64,000 nucleotides of DNA from Butyrivibrio sp. AC2005 (lineage in GTDB: Bacteria > Bacillota > Clostridia > Lachnospirales > Lachnospiraceae): assembly GCF_000424145.1 (NCBI RefSeq), contig NZ_KE384138.1:412522-476521 (forward strand), written 5' to 3'. Of the stretch, positions 19,107-28,339 are shown piece by piece. The notes below the pieces were generated by a model that was given only the letters and a program-made list of their open reading frames with translations, searched no databases and was not told where the DNA came from. Position 1 is the stretch's first letter. Each line of letters starts with the position of its first letter. The translations under genes and the position numbers were made by a program.

Positions 19107-20012
19107 TTATGAAATCTTCAAAAGCCTGGATCTGATGGCACCGACTGTCCTGTCGTGAGCCTTGGCAATCTCATCTATTCCAAGCCCCATAGCCCACTCG
19201 TCCTTAAGCTCATCATCCTCGGCTTTATTCCAGTCATCATAGGTTTTGGCATTGATCTGCCTTATCCTGTCCACATTAGGATAATTCCTGATTGCTATAC
19301 CCTCATAGAAATCAAATACAACCTTGGTTGTGCGAAGAGTCTGATCATGCATATAGAGATCCGAACCGGCTTCATAATAAGAACGGATCAGATTGACTCT
19401 ATCCATATATTCAGGAACTTCATCCTTCTTTATGATTGACTTCAAAATAACATTAGCCAAAAGCAGTTCATCCCAAAGTGATGAATTAAAGGCAAAGCGA
19501 TCCTCGCCTCTTTTTACTCCCCACTCGGATATAAACTGAGCTCTGTCCTCTTTTTCTATCCTGGGCGGTTTTTTATAAAAATCCCCAACGAGAATTATCT
19601 GCTTATCGCTATGCTCCTCCGAAGATGCCAGTTCCTTTAGATTATCAATAAACTGCAACGTTCGAATCGCATACTCAAACATATCAACCCTGCAATTGTT
19701 TATATCATCGATAATGATAATGTCCGCCTGGTCGAGCCTTTGACTGGGATCAACGTTATATTCTCCAACCCTCAGAATCCTGTCAGGCATCTCAAAAACT
19801 TTTTGAAGAGACTCCCCACCACAGCTCTCTGCTGCTTCTTTTGTAGGCGTACAGAGAATAACATTTTTACTCCTCTTTTCCTTTAAAAACTCATTTATCA
19901 AAAAAGACTTACCGGTACCTGCTGCCCCGGATAAAAACACATTTAATCCGGAATTCAGAACCTGCATAGCCCTTTGCTGATCACGTGTTAATACATTTAA
20001 ATCATCCCTCAT
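19107..20012 (-). CDS. PIF1/RecD-like ATPase with C-terminal DNA-binding helix-turn-helix
   Basis: This 301-aa protein has an AAA-type helicase N-terminus: 'LTRDQQRAMQVLNSG', Walker A 'SGAAGTGKSFLINEF', 'TPTKEAAE' (motif Ia) and Walker B 'DIIIIDDIN', then 'IILVGDFYKKPP' resembling motif III of the PIF1/RecD group. The second helicase lobe is missing: after about residue 230 it passes into an acidic helix and 'MGLGIDEIAKAHDRTVGAI', a helix-turn-helix like those at the C-terminus of some bacterial helicases. It is therefore either a compact ATPase with a DNA-binding tail or a gene that lost its middle. It is separated by about 190 AT-rich bases, with no gene visible, from the RecQ remnant. Confidence 0.72.
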   Translation of the reverse strand: MRDDLNVLTRDQQRAMQVLNSGLNVFLSGAAGTGKSFLINEFLKEKRSKNVILCTPTKEAAESCGGESLQKVFEMPDRILRVGEYNVDPSQRLDQADIIIIDDINNCRVDMFEYAIRTLQFIDNLKELASSEEHSDKQIILVGDFYKKPPRIEKEDRAQFISEWGVKRGEDRFAFNSSLWDELLLANVILKSIIKKDEVPEYMDRVNLIRSYYEAGSDLYMHDQTLRTTKVVFDFYEGIAIRNYPNVDRIRQINAKTYDDWNKAEDDELKDEWAMGLGIDEIAKAHDRTVGAIRSRLLKIS

Positions 20013-20104
20013 AAGCGACCCCCTACTTTCGTTATGCCCAAACTAGCACAACTGTATAAGCTACAGAATCTCTATATAACATTATATAAATTATACCATG
20101 AAAA

Positions 20105-20138
20105 AGCATCTCCGCTTTTGATTTTATGTGAAGATGCT
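20105..20138 (-). terminator. Terminator after the 67-aa reading frame
   Basis: On the minus strand AGCATCT and AGATGCT form a stem followed directly by TTTTTC. It lies 22 bases past the stop at 20161. Confidence 0.7.
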
Positions 20139-20160
20139 CTATATTCTGTCCCTTAAATAA

Positions 20161-20364
20161 TCAAATCACTCCCAAGGATGCTATATATCTTTTAACTCCC
20201 TTCTCTGTACTTAAATCATATTTCTTATTCACGCCAGCAAAGTAATTTGAAATCGCTTCGTGTGTAATTTTCTCTGTACAATGTTCTTTTTCGCCATAAC
20301 CAGCATGAGCATCCATCCACGGAGGTTGCCTAAATATCAAAAGGATTATTCCATGCCAAACCAT
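20161..20364 (-). CDS. Small hypothetical protein or gene fragment
   Basis: This 67-aa reading frame is followed by a good terminator, which suggests a real transcript. I see no Shine-Dalgarno sequence before its ATG, and the N-terminal dozen residues are hydrophobic and out of character with the rest. The C-terminal half ('DLSTEKGVKRYIASLG') looks protein-like. It may be the 3' end of a decayed gene whose beginning was lost next to the promoter of the divergent lipoprotein gene. I do not recognise it. Confidence 0.35.
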   Translation of the reverse strand: MVWHGIILLIFRQPPWMDAHAGYGEKEHCTEKITHEAISNYFAGVNKKYDLSTEKGVKRYIASLGVI

Positions 20365-20365
20365 A

Positions 20366-20394
20366 TTGTTAACGTTTTTTTGATAATGTATTAT
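20366..20394 (+). promoter_or_regulatory. Sigma-A-type promoter of the lipoprotein gene
   Basis: TTGTTA (20366-20371) and TATTAT (20389-20394) are separated by exactly 17 bases. The ATG of the plus-strand lipoprotein gene lies 44 bases downstream and is preceded by AAGGAGG. Confidence 0.7.
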
Positions 20395-20437
20395 AGAAGA
20401 GTTTGAGGGGACAATAAAAATTCAAGGAGGAAATTGG

Positions 20438-21601
20438 ATGAAAAAAATAGTAACAATTGTTGCAGCATTCATCATGGTAATATCCATGATGGGATGCGGA
20501 AAGAAATCAGATGAGGAACTAATTCAGGGCACAGTATGGCACCTGGAAGAGGTGAGTAGTGAATTGCCTGAAGTTTTTCCTAAATCAGGTTCAAATGGTT
20601 ATCTGGGGGAATATTTTTTCAATGTAGAATTTCTAAGTGATGGTTCTGTGATAATTGATGCCAAGAGCGATCACCGTGATGATTATGAAAGTGTCGGATA
20701 CTTCAGCTACTCTCTGGTCGATGGCAGGCTAAAAATATCCGCACCTCTCGGAACTACCTGCCTGGTAAATTATGAGTTGTCTAAAAACAGCCTTAAGGTG
20801 ATTGATGGTGATAATTACGCAATTTTCAAGCCTTATGATGAAAATGACGCCGTAGAAAAAACAGCCTCTGCCAAGGAAACAGTGGATGATACTATCTCTT
20901 CTACTGAGGGAACAGAAGATGATATTGTTTCTTCTAGCGAGGAAACTGCAGGTGATGTTGTAACTTCAAATGAGGACGCTGCAGATGCTGTTGCCTATTC
21001 TACTGATGAAGTTACTAATGCTGTTGTCTCTTCTGACAATGAGACTGCCAATGAGGTCACCCCTGCTACCGATGCAGTAGTCGAAGCACCTGCCGAAACA
21101 ACTGAAACAATAGAAACCTCTGACCACGATCCATCTAACAATGGCATGAATAAATTCTGGAGTCCGGAAGATGTATATGCGCTTTGGCAAGCCAACACCT
21201 ATGGTCCCGGATGCTATCAGCCGGAAATCGGCATCGCCAATGAAGACTTCGCCTGGGGTGTCGTTGAGGGTGACCTGCATACAACAATAAATGTGAAACT
21301 CAAGGACGGTTACAGCTTTGCTGATATGAAGCCAAACATGCTTATCACACCCGAAATGCTGGATGTCTCCATAACAAATGCTCACTATACATGGTACGCT
21401 CAGGAGGAAGGTGATACCGACTACGAAGAACCTCTTCCGGATGTCACAATCGACCCAAAAGATATAACAATCAATAACCCCTGCTTCGTTCCGGATAATC
21501 CATATATTCAGTTGATTATCCCTGATATGTACAATGCATACACCGATGTTGAAGCAGGACAATACTACGTTGTTAACTGGGAATATGGGAAAGATATGTG
21601 A
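20438..21601 (+). CDS. Lipoprotein with Glu/Thr/Ser-rich linker, unknown function
   Basis: This 387-aa protein has a lipoprotein signal peptide ending in the lipobox 'ISMMGC' at Cys20, a beta-rich domain at about residues 28-135 resembling small lipocalin-like stress domains, an acidic Thr/Ser/Glu linker at about 140-225 built from a loosely repeated unit of about 14 residues, and a C-terminal beta-rich domain ending in 'VNWEYGKDM'. A strong ribosome binding site (AAGGAGGAAATTGG) precedes the ATG. It is one of the few plus-strand genes and has its own promoter. I do not recognise the C-terminal domain; a surface role outside the membrane is inferred. Confidence 0.85.
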   Translation: MKKIVTIVAAFIMVISMMGCGKKSDEELIQGTVWHLEEVSSELPEVFPKSGSNGYLGEYFFNVEFLSDGSVIIDAKSDHRDDYESVGYFSYSLVDGRLKISAPLGTTCLVNYELSKNSLKVIDGDNYAIFKPYDENDAVEKTASAKETVDDTISSTEGTEDDIVSSSEETAGDVVTSNEDAADAVAYSTDEVTNAVVSSDNETANEVTPATDAVVEAPAETTETIETSDHDPSNNGMNKFWSPEDVYALWQANTYGPGCYQPEIGIANEDFAWGVVEGDLHTTINVKLKDGYSFADMKPNMLITPEMLDVSITNAHYTWYAQEEGDTDYEEPLPDVTIDPKDITINNPCFVPDNPYIQLIIPDMYNAYTDVEAGQYYVVNWEYGKDM

Positions 21602-21633
21602 TTAGTTGATTGTTCCTAAGCTTGCTGTCAAAA

Positions 21634-21657
21634 GGAGCCGGCAGTTATGCCGGCTCC
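21634..21657. terminator. Terminator between convergent genes
   Basis: GGAGCCGGC and GCCGGCTCC form a perfect 9-bp GC-rich stem with a 6-base loop. On the minus strand TTTTG follows; on the plus strand it lies 32 bases after the lipoprotein stop. It probably serves both directions. Confidence 0.75.
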
Positions 21658-21678
21658 GAATAATTCAAGCAAAATTAT

Positions 21679-22115
21679 TTAGTTATTTAATACTTTTTCT
21701 GCCTCTTCCAAAGCCTCTTGATCCGTCATTCCGGGATTAGTTTTCAGAAAAAAAGCCTTTAATTTTTGAATATCATCAGCACTTTGCTTAGACATTCCCT
21801 GCTCTATACCTTGCTCTATTCCCGTACGAATCAGTTCCTTCGTCTCGTAATCAAGTACCTGTCCACCCATGATTCTCTCGGCCTCCTCTTTTACGATCTT
21901 CCGCTGCGCCGTTAGTGCAGCAATCACTTTCTTGGACAACATTATAATCGAGTGATGTGTCAAAACATCAATCTGCCCGGTCTCCAGCTTTTCACGTAGC
22001 TTATCATAAATCTCCTGATAACGATTTCTAAACTTCTCAAGGAAACCTTCATCCTGTGACTCTATTTTTTATCAAAGTCATCTTCAACCTCGTAATCATC
22101 TTGTCCTGATTACCA
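21679..22115 (-). pseudogene. Frameshifted remnant, possibly of an Rpn-type gene
   Basis: An open stretch encodes a C-terminus with 'TKELIRTGIEQGIEQGMSK', the kind of Gly/Glu/Gln repeat tail found on Rpn-family proteins, ending in 'EALEEAEKVLNN'. The frame continues upstream of the first ATG to a stop near 22070 ('GFLEKFRNRYQEIYDKL'), and a second coding-like frame ('YEVEDDFDKK') meets it at a run of six A, as expected for a single-base slip. There is no start codon with a ribosome binding site. I read this as the 3' end of a decayed gene; the family assignment is uncertain because the nuclease core is gone. Confidence 0.6.
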
Positions 22116-22182
22116 TCACTCCGTTTTACAAATACTTATATAGCATGTAACAGTAGACTACTCCTTCCACGCTGACTATACG

Positions 22183-23298
22183 CTATATTTTCATTTCTCC
22201 AAATTCCAAAACATTAGCAATCCTCTCACTTGCATGCCCATCGCCATATGGATTACATGCGAATGCCATTTTGTCATATGCTTCTCTGTCATTCAGAAGT
22301 TTGGAAAAAGCTTCAAAAATACTTTCTTCTTCAGTCCCAACCAATTTAAGAGTTCCTGCTTCTATTCCTTCTGGGCGTTCTGTAGTATCACGCATTACCA
22401 ATACAGGCTTGCCCAAACTTGGAGCCTCTTCCTGAATACCTCCAGAATCAGTCAATATAAGATATGCTTTTGACATAAAATTATGAAATTCGACAACATC
22501 AAGTGGTTCGATTATACGAATTCGGTTAATTCCTGATAATTCGTTTTTGGCTATTTCTCTAATCTTGGGATTCAAATGAATTGGGTATACAGCTTTTACT
22601 CCTGGGTTATTTTCTACAACCCTTCTTATTGCTCTAAACATATTTTGCATGGGAGCGCCTATATTTTCTCTCCTATGAGCTGTAATCAATATCAATTTAC
22701 TATCAGTAGCCCATGTTAATACTTCATGCTGAAAATCATCCCTTATAGTCGTTTTTAATGCATCAATAGCCGTGTTTCCTGTAATATATATACTATTGGT
22801 TTTTTTTCCTTCTCTTAATAAATTGTTTTTTGATTCAACCGTTGGTGTAAAATGATATTGGGCTATAATACCTGTCGCCTGCCTATTGAACTCCTCTGGA
22901 TATGGTGAAAAAATATCATAAGTTCTCAATCCAGCTTCAACGTGGCCAATAGGAATTCGTAAATAAAAGCATACTAGAGATGTAACAAAGGTAGTTGTTG
23001 TATCACCATGAACAAGTACAATATCAGGACTTTCTTTCTCTAAAACTCTTTTCATCCCATTTAATATTGAATCAGTAATATCAAATAAATCCTGCTTTTC
23101 TTTCATTATGGCCAAATCATAATTAGGCACAACGTCAAAAGCTGATAAAACTTGATCCAGCATTTGCCTATGTTGGCCAGTAACACATACCACCACTTTA
23201 GCAAATTCTCTCTTTTGCAATTCTTTAATTAACGGGCACATCTTAATCGCCTCAGGACGTGTGCCAAAGACTATCATCACTCTTTTCAAATTATTCAC
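22183..23298 (-). CDS. wecB: UDP-N-acetylglucosamine 2-epimerase (non-hydrolysing)
   Basis: This 371-aa enzyme interconverts UDP-GlcNAc and UDP-ManNAc, giving precursors for surface polysaccharides. Typical family blocks are present: 'VFGTRPEAIKMCPLIKEL', 'VVCVTGQHRQML', 'VHGDTTTTFV', 'GHVEAGLRTYD', 'PYPEEFNRQ', 'LITAHRRENIG' and 'LILTDSGGIQEEAPSLGKP'. The first codon used here is GTG; an internal ATG seven codons in is an alternative. It is the last gene of the minus-strand polysaccharide cluster. Confidence 0.96.
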   Translation of the reverse strand: MNNLKRVMIVFGTRPEAIKMCPLIKELQKREFAKVVVCVTGQHRQMLDQVLSAFDVVPNYDLAIMKEKQDLFDITDSILNGMKRVLEKESPDIVLVHGDTTTTFVTSLVCFYLRIPIGHVEAGLRTYDIFSPYPEEFNRQATGIIAQYHFTPTVESKNNLLREGKKTNSIYITGNTAIDALKTTIRDDFQHEVLTWATDSKLILITAHRRENIGAPMQNMFRAIRRVVENNPGVKAVYPIHLNPKIREIAKNELSGINRIRIIEPLDVVEFHNFMSKAYLILTDSGGIQEEAPSLGKPVLVMRDTTERPEGIEAGTLKLVGTEEESIFEAFSKLLNDREAYDKMAFACNPYGDGHASERIANVLEFGEMKI

Positions 23299-23316
23299 CC
23301 ATTATTATGTCAAAAG

Positions 23317-24573
23317 CTATTCTATTTTCTTTTCAATACTACTAATTCTAAACTTTAAAAGGATCGTTAATATACATTCAGAAATAAGCGGAGCAATCGC
23401 AGCACCTATAATTCCATACAATTTTATAAGTACATAATTAAATATAACTGTTAACACAACTGATATTTGAAAGCAATAACTGTACTCTGCATCAAATCCT
23501 CCACCAAGCAATAATTGAATACCTAAAAAATTATTGTTAATTCCTGCAATCACCCACATAAGAAGCGGAAATGACAAGAAATAATAGTCTCTATATTCTA
23601 CTCCCAAAACTAAAATGATTATTTGTTTAGAAAAAAAAGCTATGCAAACAGTAATAACTATAAAAAACATCAGAATAACTCTACGTAAACCTAAGAGCTT
23701 CTTTTTCCCTTTTACAAACGAATCTGTTACCAACTCACTAGAAATAGGATATAGAACCTGACTAATAGGTGCCCAGCAAAGCATCACAACATTAGGAATC
23801 TTTTGAATAGCAGCATAAATGCCAACGTCATAGCTTGATGACATCATTCCGAGAAATGTTATCCCTATACCACCAAAAATTTTTGAACTCATTTGGGTGC
23901 TAAACACATTCCACCCTGCTCGTATTTCTCCAGCAATATCCCTAAGTCTAATGGCAATAAATCTCATTTTATATTTTTTTATTGCAATGAAGGTTCCTAA
24001 TATCCCATTAATAACAGGAGAAACCGAATATAATACAGAATATAATAGTATATCTTCGCTTTTTCTAATAAGCAAAAATATCATAACAACTGAAATAGTT
24101 CTAGAAAAAATGCATATTATAGCTATGTACTGCATCTCTTGTATCCCTTGAAAAAACCAGTTCTGCTGGAGGCAATAACCAGCCATTCCTAAGAATAATA
24201 TACATATACAGTTTTTATATATTCCTTCCATAGGTATAGTCATCATGAAAAAAGTTATAAATAATCCACAAATGAAAAAGAAAATAATCCTCGAATATAC
24301 GACCGCTGAGAACAGTTTAATGGCACCATTTCTGTCCTCCTGCTTTGATAGTAATACGATTTTCCTTGATGCTGACATTCCAAAACCATATTCTATTACA
24401 GTTTGTAAGTATCCAACAATATTTATAGCAAATGAAAACGTCCCATAATTTGATGGTCCCATTATTCTTGTGATGTAAGGAATAGTAATTATAGGTAATA
24501 CAGTATTTGCAAGTTGTAATAAATATAACCAAACCCCATTTTTATAAACTCTATCATCAAACCTTTTTAGCAC
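23317..24573 (-). CDS. Wzx-like polysaccharide flippase
   Basis: This 418-aa protein consists almost wholly of hydrophobic helices (about 12) and starts like oligosaccharide flippases of the MATE/MVF-related Wzx group: 'LQLANTVLPIITIPYITRIM' followed by 'GPSNYGTFSFAINIVGYLQ'. It would move the lipid-linked repeat unit across the membrane. The gene lies between a glycosyltransferase and the epimerase gene, as expected in a Wzx/Wzy-type locus with a Wzy-like gene nearby at 27.1 kb. Confidence 0.92.
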   Translation of the reverse strand: MLKRFDDRVYKNGVWLYLLQLANTVLPIITIPYITRIMGPSNYGTFSFAINIVGYLQTVIEYGFGMSASRKIVLLSKQEDRNGAIKLFSAVVYSRIIFFFICGLFITFFMMTIPMEGIYKNCICILFLGMAGYCLQQNWFFQGIQEMQYIAIICIFSRTISVVMIFLLIRKSEDILLYSVLYSVSPVINGILGTFIAIKKYKMRFIAIRLRDIAGEIRAGWNVFSTQMSSKIFGGIGITFLGMMSSSYDVGIYAAIQKIPNVVMLCWAPISQVLYPISSELVTDSFVKGKKKLLGLRRVILMFFIVITVCIAFFSKQIIILVLGVEYRDYYFLSFPLLMWVIAGINNNFLGIQLLLGGGFDAEYSYCFQISVVLTVIFNYVLIKLYGIIGAAIAPLISECILTILLKFRISSIEKKIE

Positions 24574-24667
24574 CGTAGGGTTACCTCTCCTATCACGAGA
24601 AATTTTTATATTACTTTCACATTCTTAGATTGAGTACCATTATCCTCAGTATTTAATAATCGACAAT

Positions 24668-25780
24668 TTATATGGCTTCAATCTTTGATGCGATTTCTTT
24701 AAGTGTTGATATATTATCTACGCTTTCATAAAACTGACGAGAGTTGTTACTGTAATAGTCATAATTGTTATCTATCTTTTCTATCGCATTAATAACTTTT
24801 TGATATGAAAAATCAATACATAATCCAGCGTTTGCTTTGCCTACAGTATTTTTTAACCCAGGAATGTCGTTGCAAAGCATTGGAAGTCCAAAATATGAAT
24901 ACTCAAAAATCTTATTTGGAGCACAAAACGCTTTATTCAATGTGTCCGGTTTGTAAAAAATCGCTCCAATATACGCATTGCCTGTAAGTTGTAGATGCTC
25001 AGGTGCTGGTATATATTCAAGGATGACTGTTTTTTTGTGAATATCTCTAACTTTAGGAATTACATTATATTTATCAATTCCAACCAATAACAGATAAATA
25101 TCTGGAAAGGAATCACGCAGAACACTGGCAATAGCACTTATATATTGATAGTTTTGAAAAATTCCTTGATAAATAATATATTTGCTATTTCCAATTGTAT
25201 TCAGTGCTTCTCTTGCCTTGCTATTTGATATATAGTCCCCCCTTTTATAATCAATATAATAAGGTTTGTTAGGAATTGTATACGGAACAACATCAAGATG
25301 AAACCATACTTTCATTATGTATGAACGTGTTTCTTCACAAGTTGTTACGATAGCTGCATTTTGTGCCATACTCTTTGATAAAACTCGCTTTAAGCAAGAT
25401 GTGTCAAGCAATTCTAAAAAGGAAATCACATATTCAATATTTCCTAGTGCACCAATAAATGGCAACATACTTTCAACGTTTCCAAACCATAATATTTTTG
25501 GTGTTGATGTTCTCCCCCTTAAATACTTCATTACTGAATATCTGAACCAATAAAAGTTATTAATCTTATCCAAGATACCAGGAAATCTATTCATCTTGTG
25601 AATCATCTCAACACAATCTATCCCTTCATCTCTCAGTAAACTCAAAATTTTGTCATCAGAAGATCCATATAGAACAGTAATTTTTACCCCCAATTTTCTG
25701 AGAATCCTAATTTGCGTGACACATGGCGGATAATAATGAAGATCAGTTTTTACTACATAATAAATATGTTTTTTTTCCAT
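24668..25780 (-). CDS. Glycosyltransferase (GT4-like)
   Basis: This 370-aa protein looks like a GT-B fold glycosyltransferase. The C-terminal half has the nucleotide-sugar region with 'PAPEHLQLTGNAYIGAIFY' and 'PNKIFEYSYFGLPMLCNDIP', where the Glu of 'KIFEY' matches the family's conserved Glu. The N-terminal half is a divergent acceptor domain. It presumably adds one sugar in the repeat unit; donor and acceptor are unknown. Confidence 0.85.
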   Translation of the reverse strand: MEKKHIYYVVKTDLHYYPPCVTQIRILRKLGVKITVLYGSSDDKILSLLRDEGIDCVEMIHKMNRFPGILDKINNFYWFRYSVMKYLRGRTSTPKILWFGNVESMLPFIGALGNIEYVISFLELLDTSCLKRVLSKSMAQNAAIVTTCEETRSYIMKVWFHLDVVPYTIPNKPYYIDYKRGDYISNSKAREALNTIGNSKYIIYQGIFQNYQYISAIASVLRDSFPDIYLLLVGIDKYNVIPKVRDIHKKTVILEYIPAPEHLQLTGNAYIGAIFYKPDTLNKAFCAPNKIFEYSYFGLPMLCNDIPGLKNTVGKANAGLCIDFSYQKVINAIEKIDNNYDYYSNNSRQFYESVDNISTLKEIASKIEAI

Positions 25781-25825
25781 ATATTACAGTCTCATTTCAT
25801 TTGTTATATACTTATTCCGGTAAAA

Positions 25826-27043
25826 TTAGATGGCATTTTTCAAAAACAACCATATTTGCTCTATACATTTTCTTGCCTTATTACTCGTATGTCTTTTTAT
25901 TATATTTTTAATTTTATATACCCCTTTAATTGATAACCCATATTTTTTCAACAATAAAGGGTAAGTCATTACCTTACAATCAATATAATACTCGTCACGG
26001 AGAGAAGGCCTTTCTGTTGGAGTGCTTAACTGTCTATTCATAATGCTTTCTTTTTCATAATCAAGTTTCACATAATACATTTTGTCTCGTACACATTCCC
26101 ACATTTTCAGACCTTTTTCAGTATTTAGAAGTATATCAGACAAAACAAATCCTTTTTCAATTGATACATATTGCCGCCTGTCATTACAGTCCCCCAAAGT
26201 AATATCTCCAACACGATCTCTTCTCGCATATTTACATGAATAACAACTCTCCCTAACTGAATAGCCTAATAGAAAAGCTGAATAATAAACATCTCGCTCA
26301 GGATAAACTATTATTGATGAATTATCTTCATATTCAATGTAATAGCTATAAGAGCTTGCTTCATGCCTAGTCCGATGCCGGAATCTTATATTCCTAATTT
26401 TTTTATTATTTACATATCGACTAATATTATTTTTAAAATTTTCCGGGCTAGGTACTCCATGGCAGATAATATCGACTGTATATAAGTAATCAAGAAAACC
26501 ACGACAATAATTCTTAACTGCCGCTACTTGGCAAGGCGTCCCTGTAAATAATACATACCTATTATTTTTTAACAAATTTAATATTTTATCAAAGCAATAG
26601 TAGATATTGCTTTGAACATACTTTGACCCTTGTAATTTGCTTATCTGTTTTATGTCATCAATAATAATATGCTTGACCTCAAAATTATTATAATCAAACG
26701 CAGCTCCACATACATATCCACCATGTTTCTCAATTATGTATTTAGCAAGAATAAAAAATGCACCTCCTGAAGTGCTCATAATAGTACTATTACCATCTAC
26801 TACACGAGCAGCATATTGCTGAATTGGATATTTCACCACAGAAACACTACATTCTGGGCAATACTTAATGCACTTTCCACATCCTGAACATGCTCCATCA
26901 TCAACAAGAGGATATAAAAAACCTTCATCACTATTTACAATTTTTATAGCTGCAAAGCGACATATTTTAACACACACCAAGCACCCTGTGCACTTTTTAC
27001 CTATTAGTGAAATATTCATATTTTTGCGAATGTAATTGACCAT
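25826..27043 (-). CDS. Coenzyme F420 hydrogenase/dehydrogenase beta-subunit-like Fe-S protein
   Basis: This 405-aa protein starts with two 4Fe-4S ferredoxin motifs ('CTGCLVCVKIC' and 'CSGCGKCIKYC') followed by the FrhB-type FAD/Fe-S domain with 'VLFTGTPCQVAAVKNYC' and 'DIICHGVPSP'. Proteins of this type are common in polysaccharide clusters of anaerobes, usually paired with a polysaccharide pyruvyl transferase, as here (gene at 28.3 kb). They are not thought to use F420 in such hosts; the redox step is not established. Confidence 0.9.
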   Translation of the reverse strand: MVNYIRKNMNISLIGKKCTGCLVCVKICRFAAIKIVNSDEGFLYPLVDDGACSGCGKCIKYCPECSVSVVKYPIQQYAARVVDGNSTIMSTSGGAFFILAKYIIEKHGGYVCGAAFDYNNFEVKHIIIDDIKQISKLQGSKYVQSNIYYCFDKILNLLKNNRYVLFTGTPCQVAAVKNYCRGFLDYLYTVDIICHGVPSPENFKNNISRYVNNKKIRNIRFRHRTRHEASSYSYYIEYEDNSSIIVYPERDVYYSAFLLGYSVRESCYSCKYARRDRVGDITLGDCNDRRQYVSIEKGFVLSDILLNTEKGLKMWECVRDKMYYVKLDYEKESIMNRQLSTPTERPSLRDEYYIDCKVMTYPLLLKKYGLSIKGVYKIKNIIKRHTSNKARKCIEQIWLFLKNAI

Positions 27044-27050
27044 TTTATTT

Positions 27051-28229
27051 TCACGCGTCTAGCTTCAAAGGCTTCTTGTCACACTCATCCAAATTCTTTC
27101 TATCTCTAAAATATAGAATATCTGACATACATATCAATAAGAAATTATACTCTAGCATGAACATTGATGTTTCCATGATTCCGTATATTGCAAAAACAAA
27201 AAGAATAACAAATAATAAGCTATTACGCTTTTTCATTTGTAACCGCATCGTAGAAATATATGCAAGCGAGAAAATAACATAAATAACAATTCCATACCTT
27301 AGTAAAATAGTTGCATATGCATTATCTAGAAATAAATGTCCTTTATAAGCCATTCGCTTACGGTTTTCCTCAGCTGTATATATTATCTGTCCTAACAGTT
27401 TTATACCGGATTCTCGATAAGCTATCCTTGCATATTTAAATCTCATTGAAAGGAAATCATCAACTCTATTTAGAATAGGGATCTTACTGTAGTCAATAAC
27501 AGTTAACAATACACTAAAGAAGTTGCATGCTATTGCTCCATGAAGCATCCAATTTTTGAGAGTCGCACCTCTGTATTCCTTTCTTTGAATCAACTGATAA
27601 ATTGGTAAAACAATCAATAACACAACCAAAATAACTGTGGGACTTTGTGAATTTGGTACCATAAAATCAAATAATATCGCAACAACTATTGCAATTATTT
27701 GTCTAATTATTTTATTTTCATTTAAAATACAGAAGCATACTGCAATCTGAAATATCACAACTCCAAGTACATTAGGATGTTCAAATCCTAATGAATGTCT
27801 AACCAAACCAATTCTACGATATGTCTTATCATCCAATATACCTGCAGATGTCAGTAATATGACAATAGATGTAATAGCCACAAGAACTCGAAAAACCCAC
27901 AATGTCAACCGCTTCATATCTACTCCGCGAGCTGCAACGATAAACAAAAAAAGTGAAATAAACTTATTGTCACCACATGAGAATGCAGACAATGAAACCA
28001 ATACAAAAATAATAACTACAAATAATAATTCGATTCTTGAATACGCCTGTTCAAACACTATTTGAGACACTAATATAATCAACACTACGATATCTGTAAT
28101 ATTATCAATTAATGATAGAGGAATCCCCGTTGATTTTTCTATAGTTGTATGCGAAAGAACATCCACTATAAACCATATGATAAATGTATAATAAAATAAA
28201 ATCTTCTCCTTATATATTCTAATAATCAT
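27051..28229 (-). CDS. Wzy-like O-antigen/polysaccharide polymerase
   Basis: This 392-aa protein has about 10-11 membrane helices and a central outer loop (about residues 235-300, 'SMRFKYARIAYRESGIKL'), the layout of Wzy polymerases. Sequence identity in this family is low, so the call rests on topology, length and context between a flippase, transferases and a pyruvyl transferase. It would join lipid-linked repeat units outside the membrane. Its stop codon is 7 bases before the start of the next gene. Confidence 0.75.
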   Translation of the reverse strand: MIIRIYKEKILFYYTFIIWFIVDVLSHTTIEKSTGIPLSLIDNITDIVVLIILVSQIVFEQAYSRIELLFVVIIFVLVSLSAFSCGDNKFISLFLFIVAARGVDMKRLTLWVFRVLVAITSIVILLTSAGILDDKTYRRIGLVRHSLGFEHPNVLGVVIFQIAVCFCILNENKIIRQIIAIVVAILFDFMVPNSQSPTVILVVLLIVLPIYQLIQRKEYRGATLKNWMLHGAIACNFFSVLLTVIDYSKIPILNRVDDFLSMRFKYARIAYRESGIKLLGQIIYTAEENRKRMAYKGHLFLDNAYATILLRYGIVIYVIFSLAYISTMRLQMKKRNSLLFVILFVFAIYGIMETSMFMLEYNFLLICMSDILYFRDRKNLDECDKKPLKLDA

Positions 28230-28339
28230 AACTCACTCATCTTGAAAACAATCATTACCCACTTAACGCAATGGGCGTTGTCAAAACCTATGTCTCTATT
28301 ACCTGAATCTGTACGCTTATAGTTTATAGTTACATGACG

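Noticed and set aside
25826..27043. F420-dependent hydrogenase subunit
   Set aside because: The context is polysaccharide synthesis and no other hydrogenase genes are present; the name only reflects homology.
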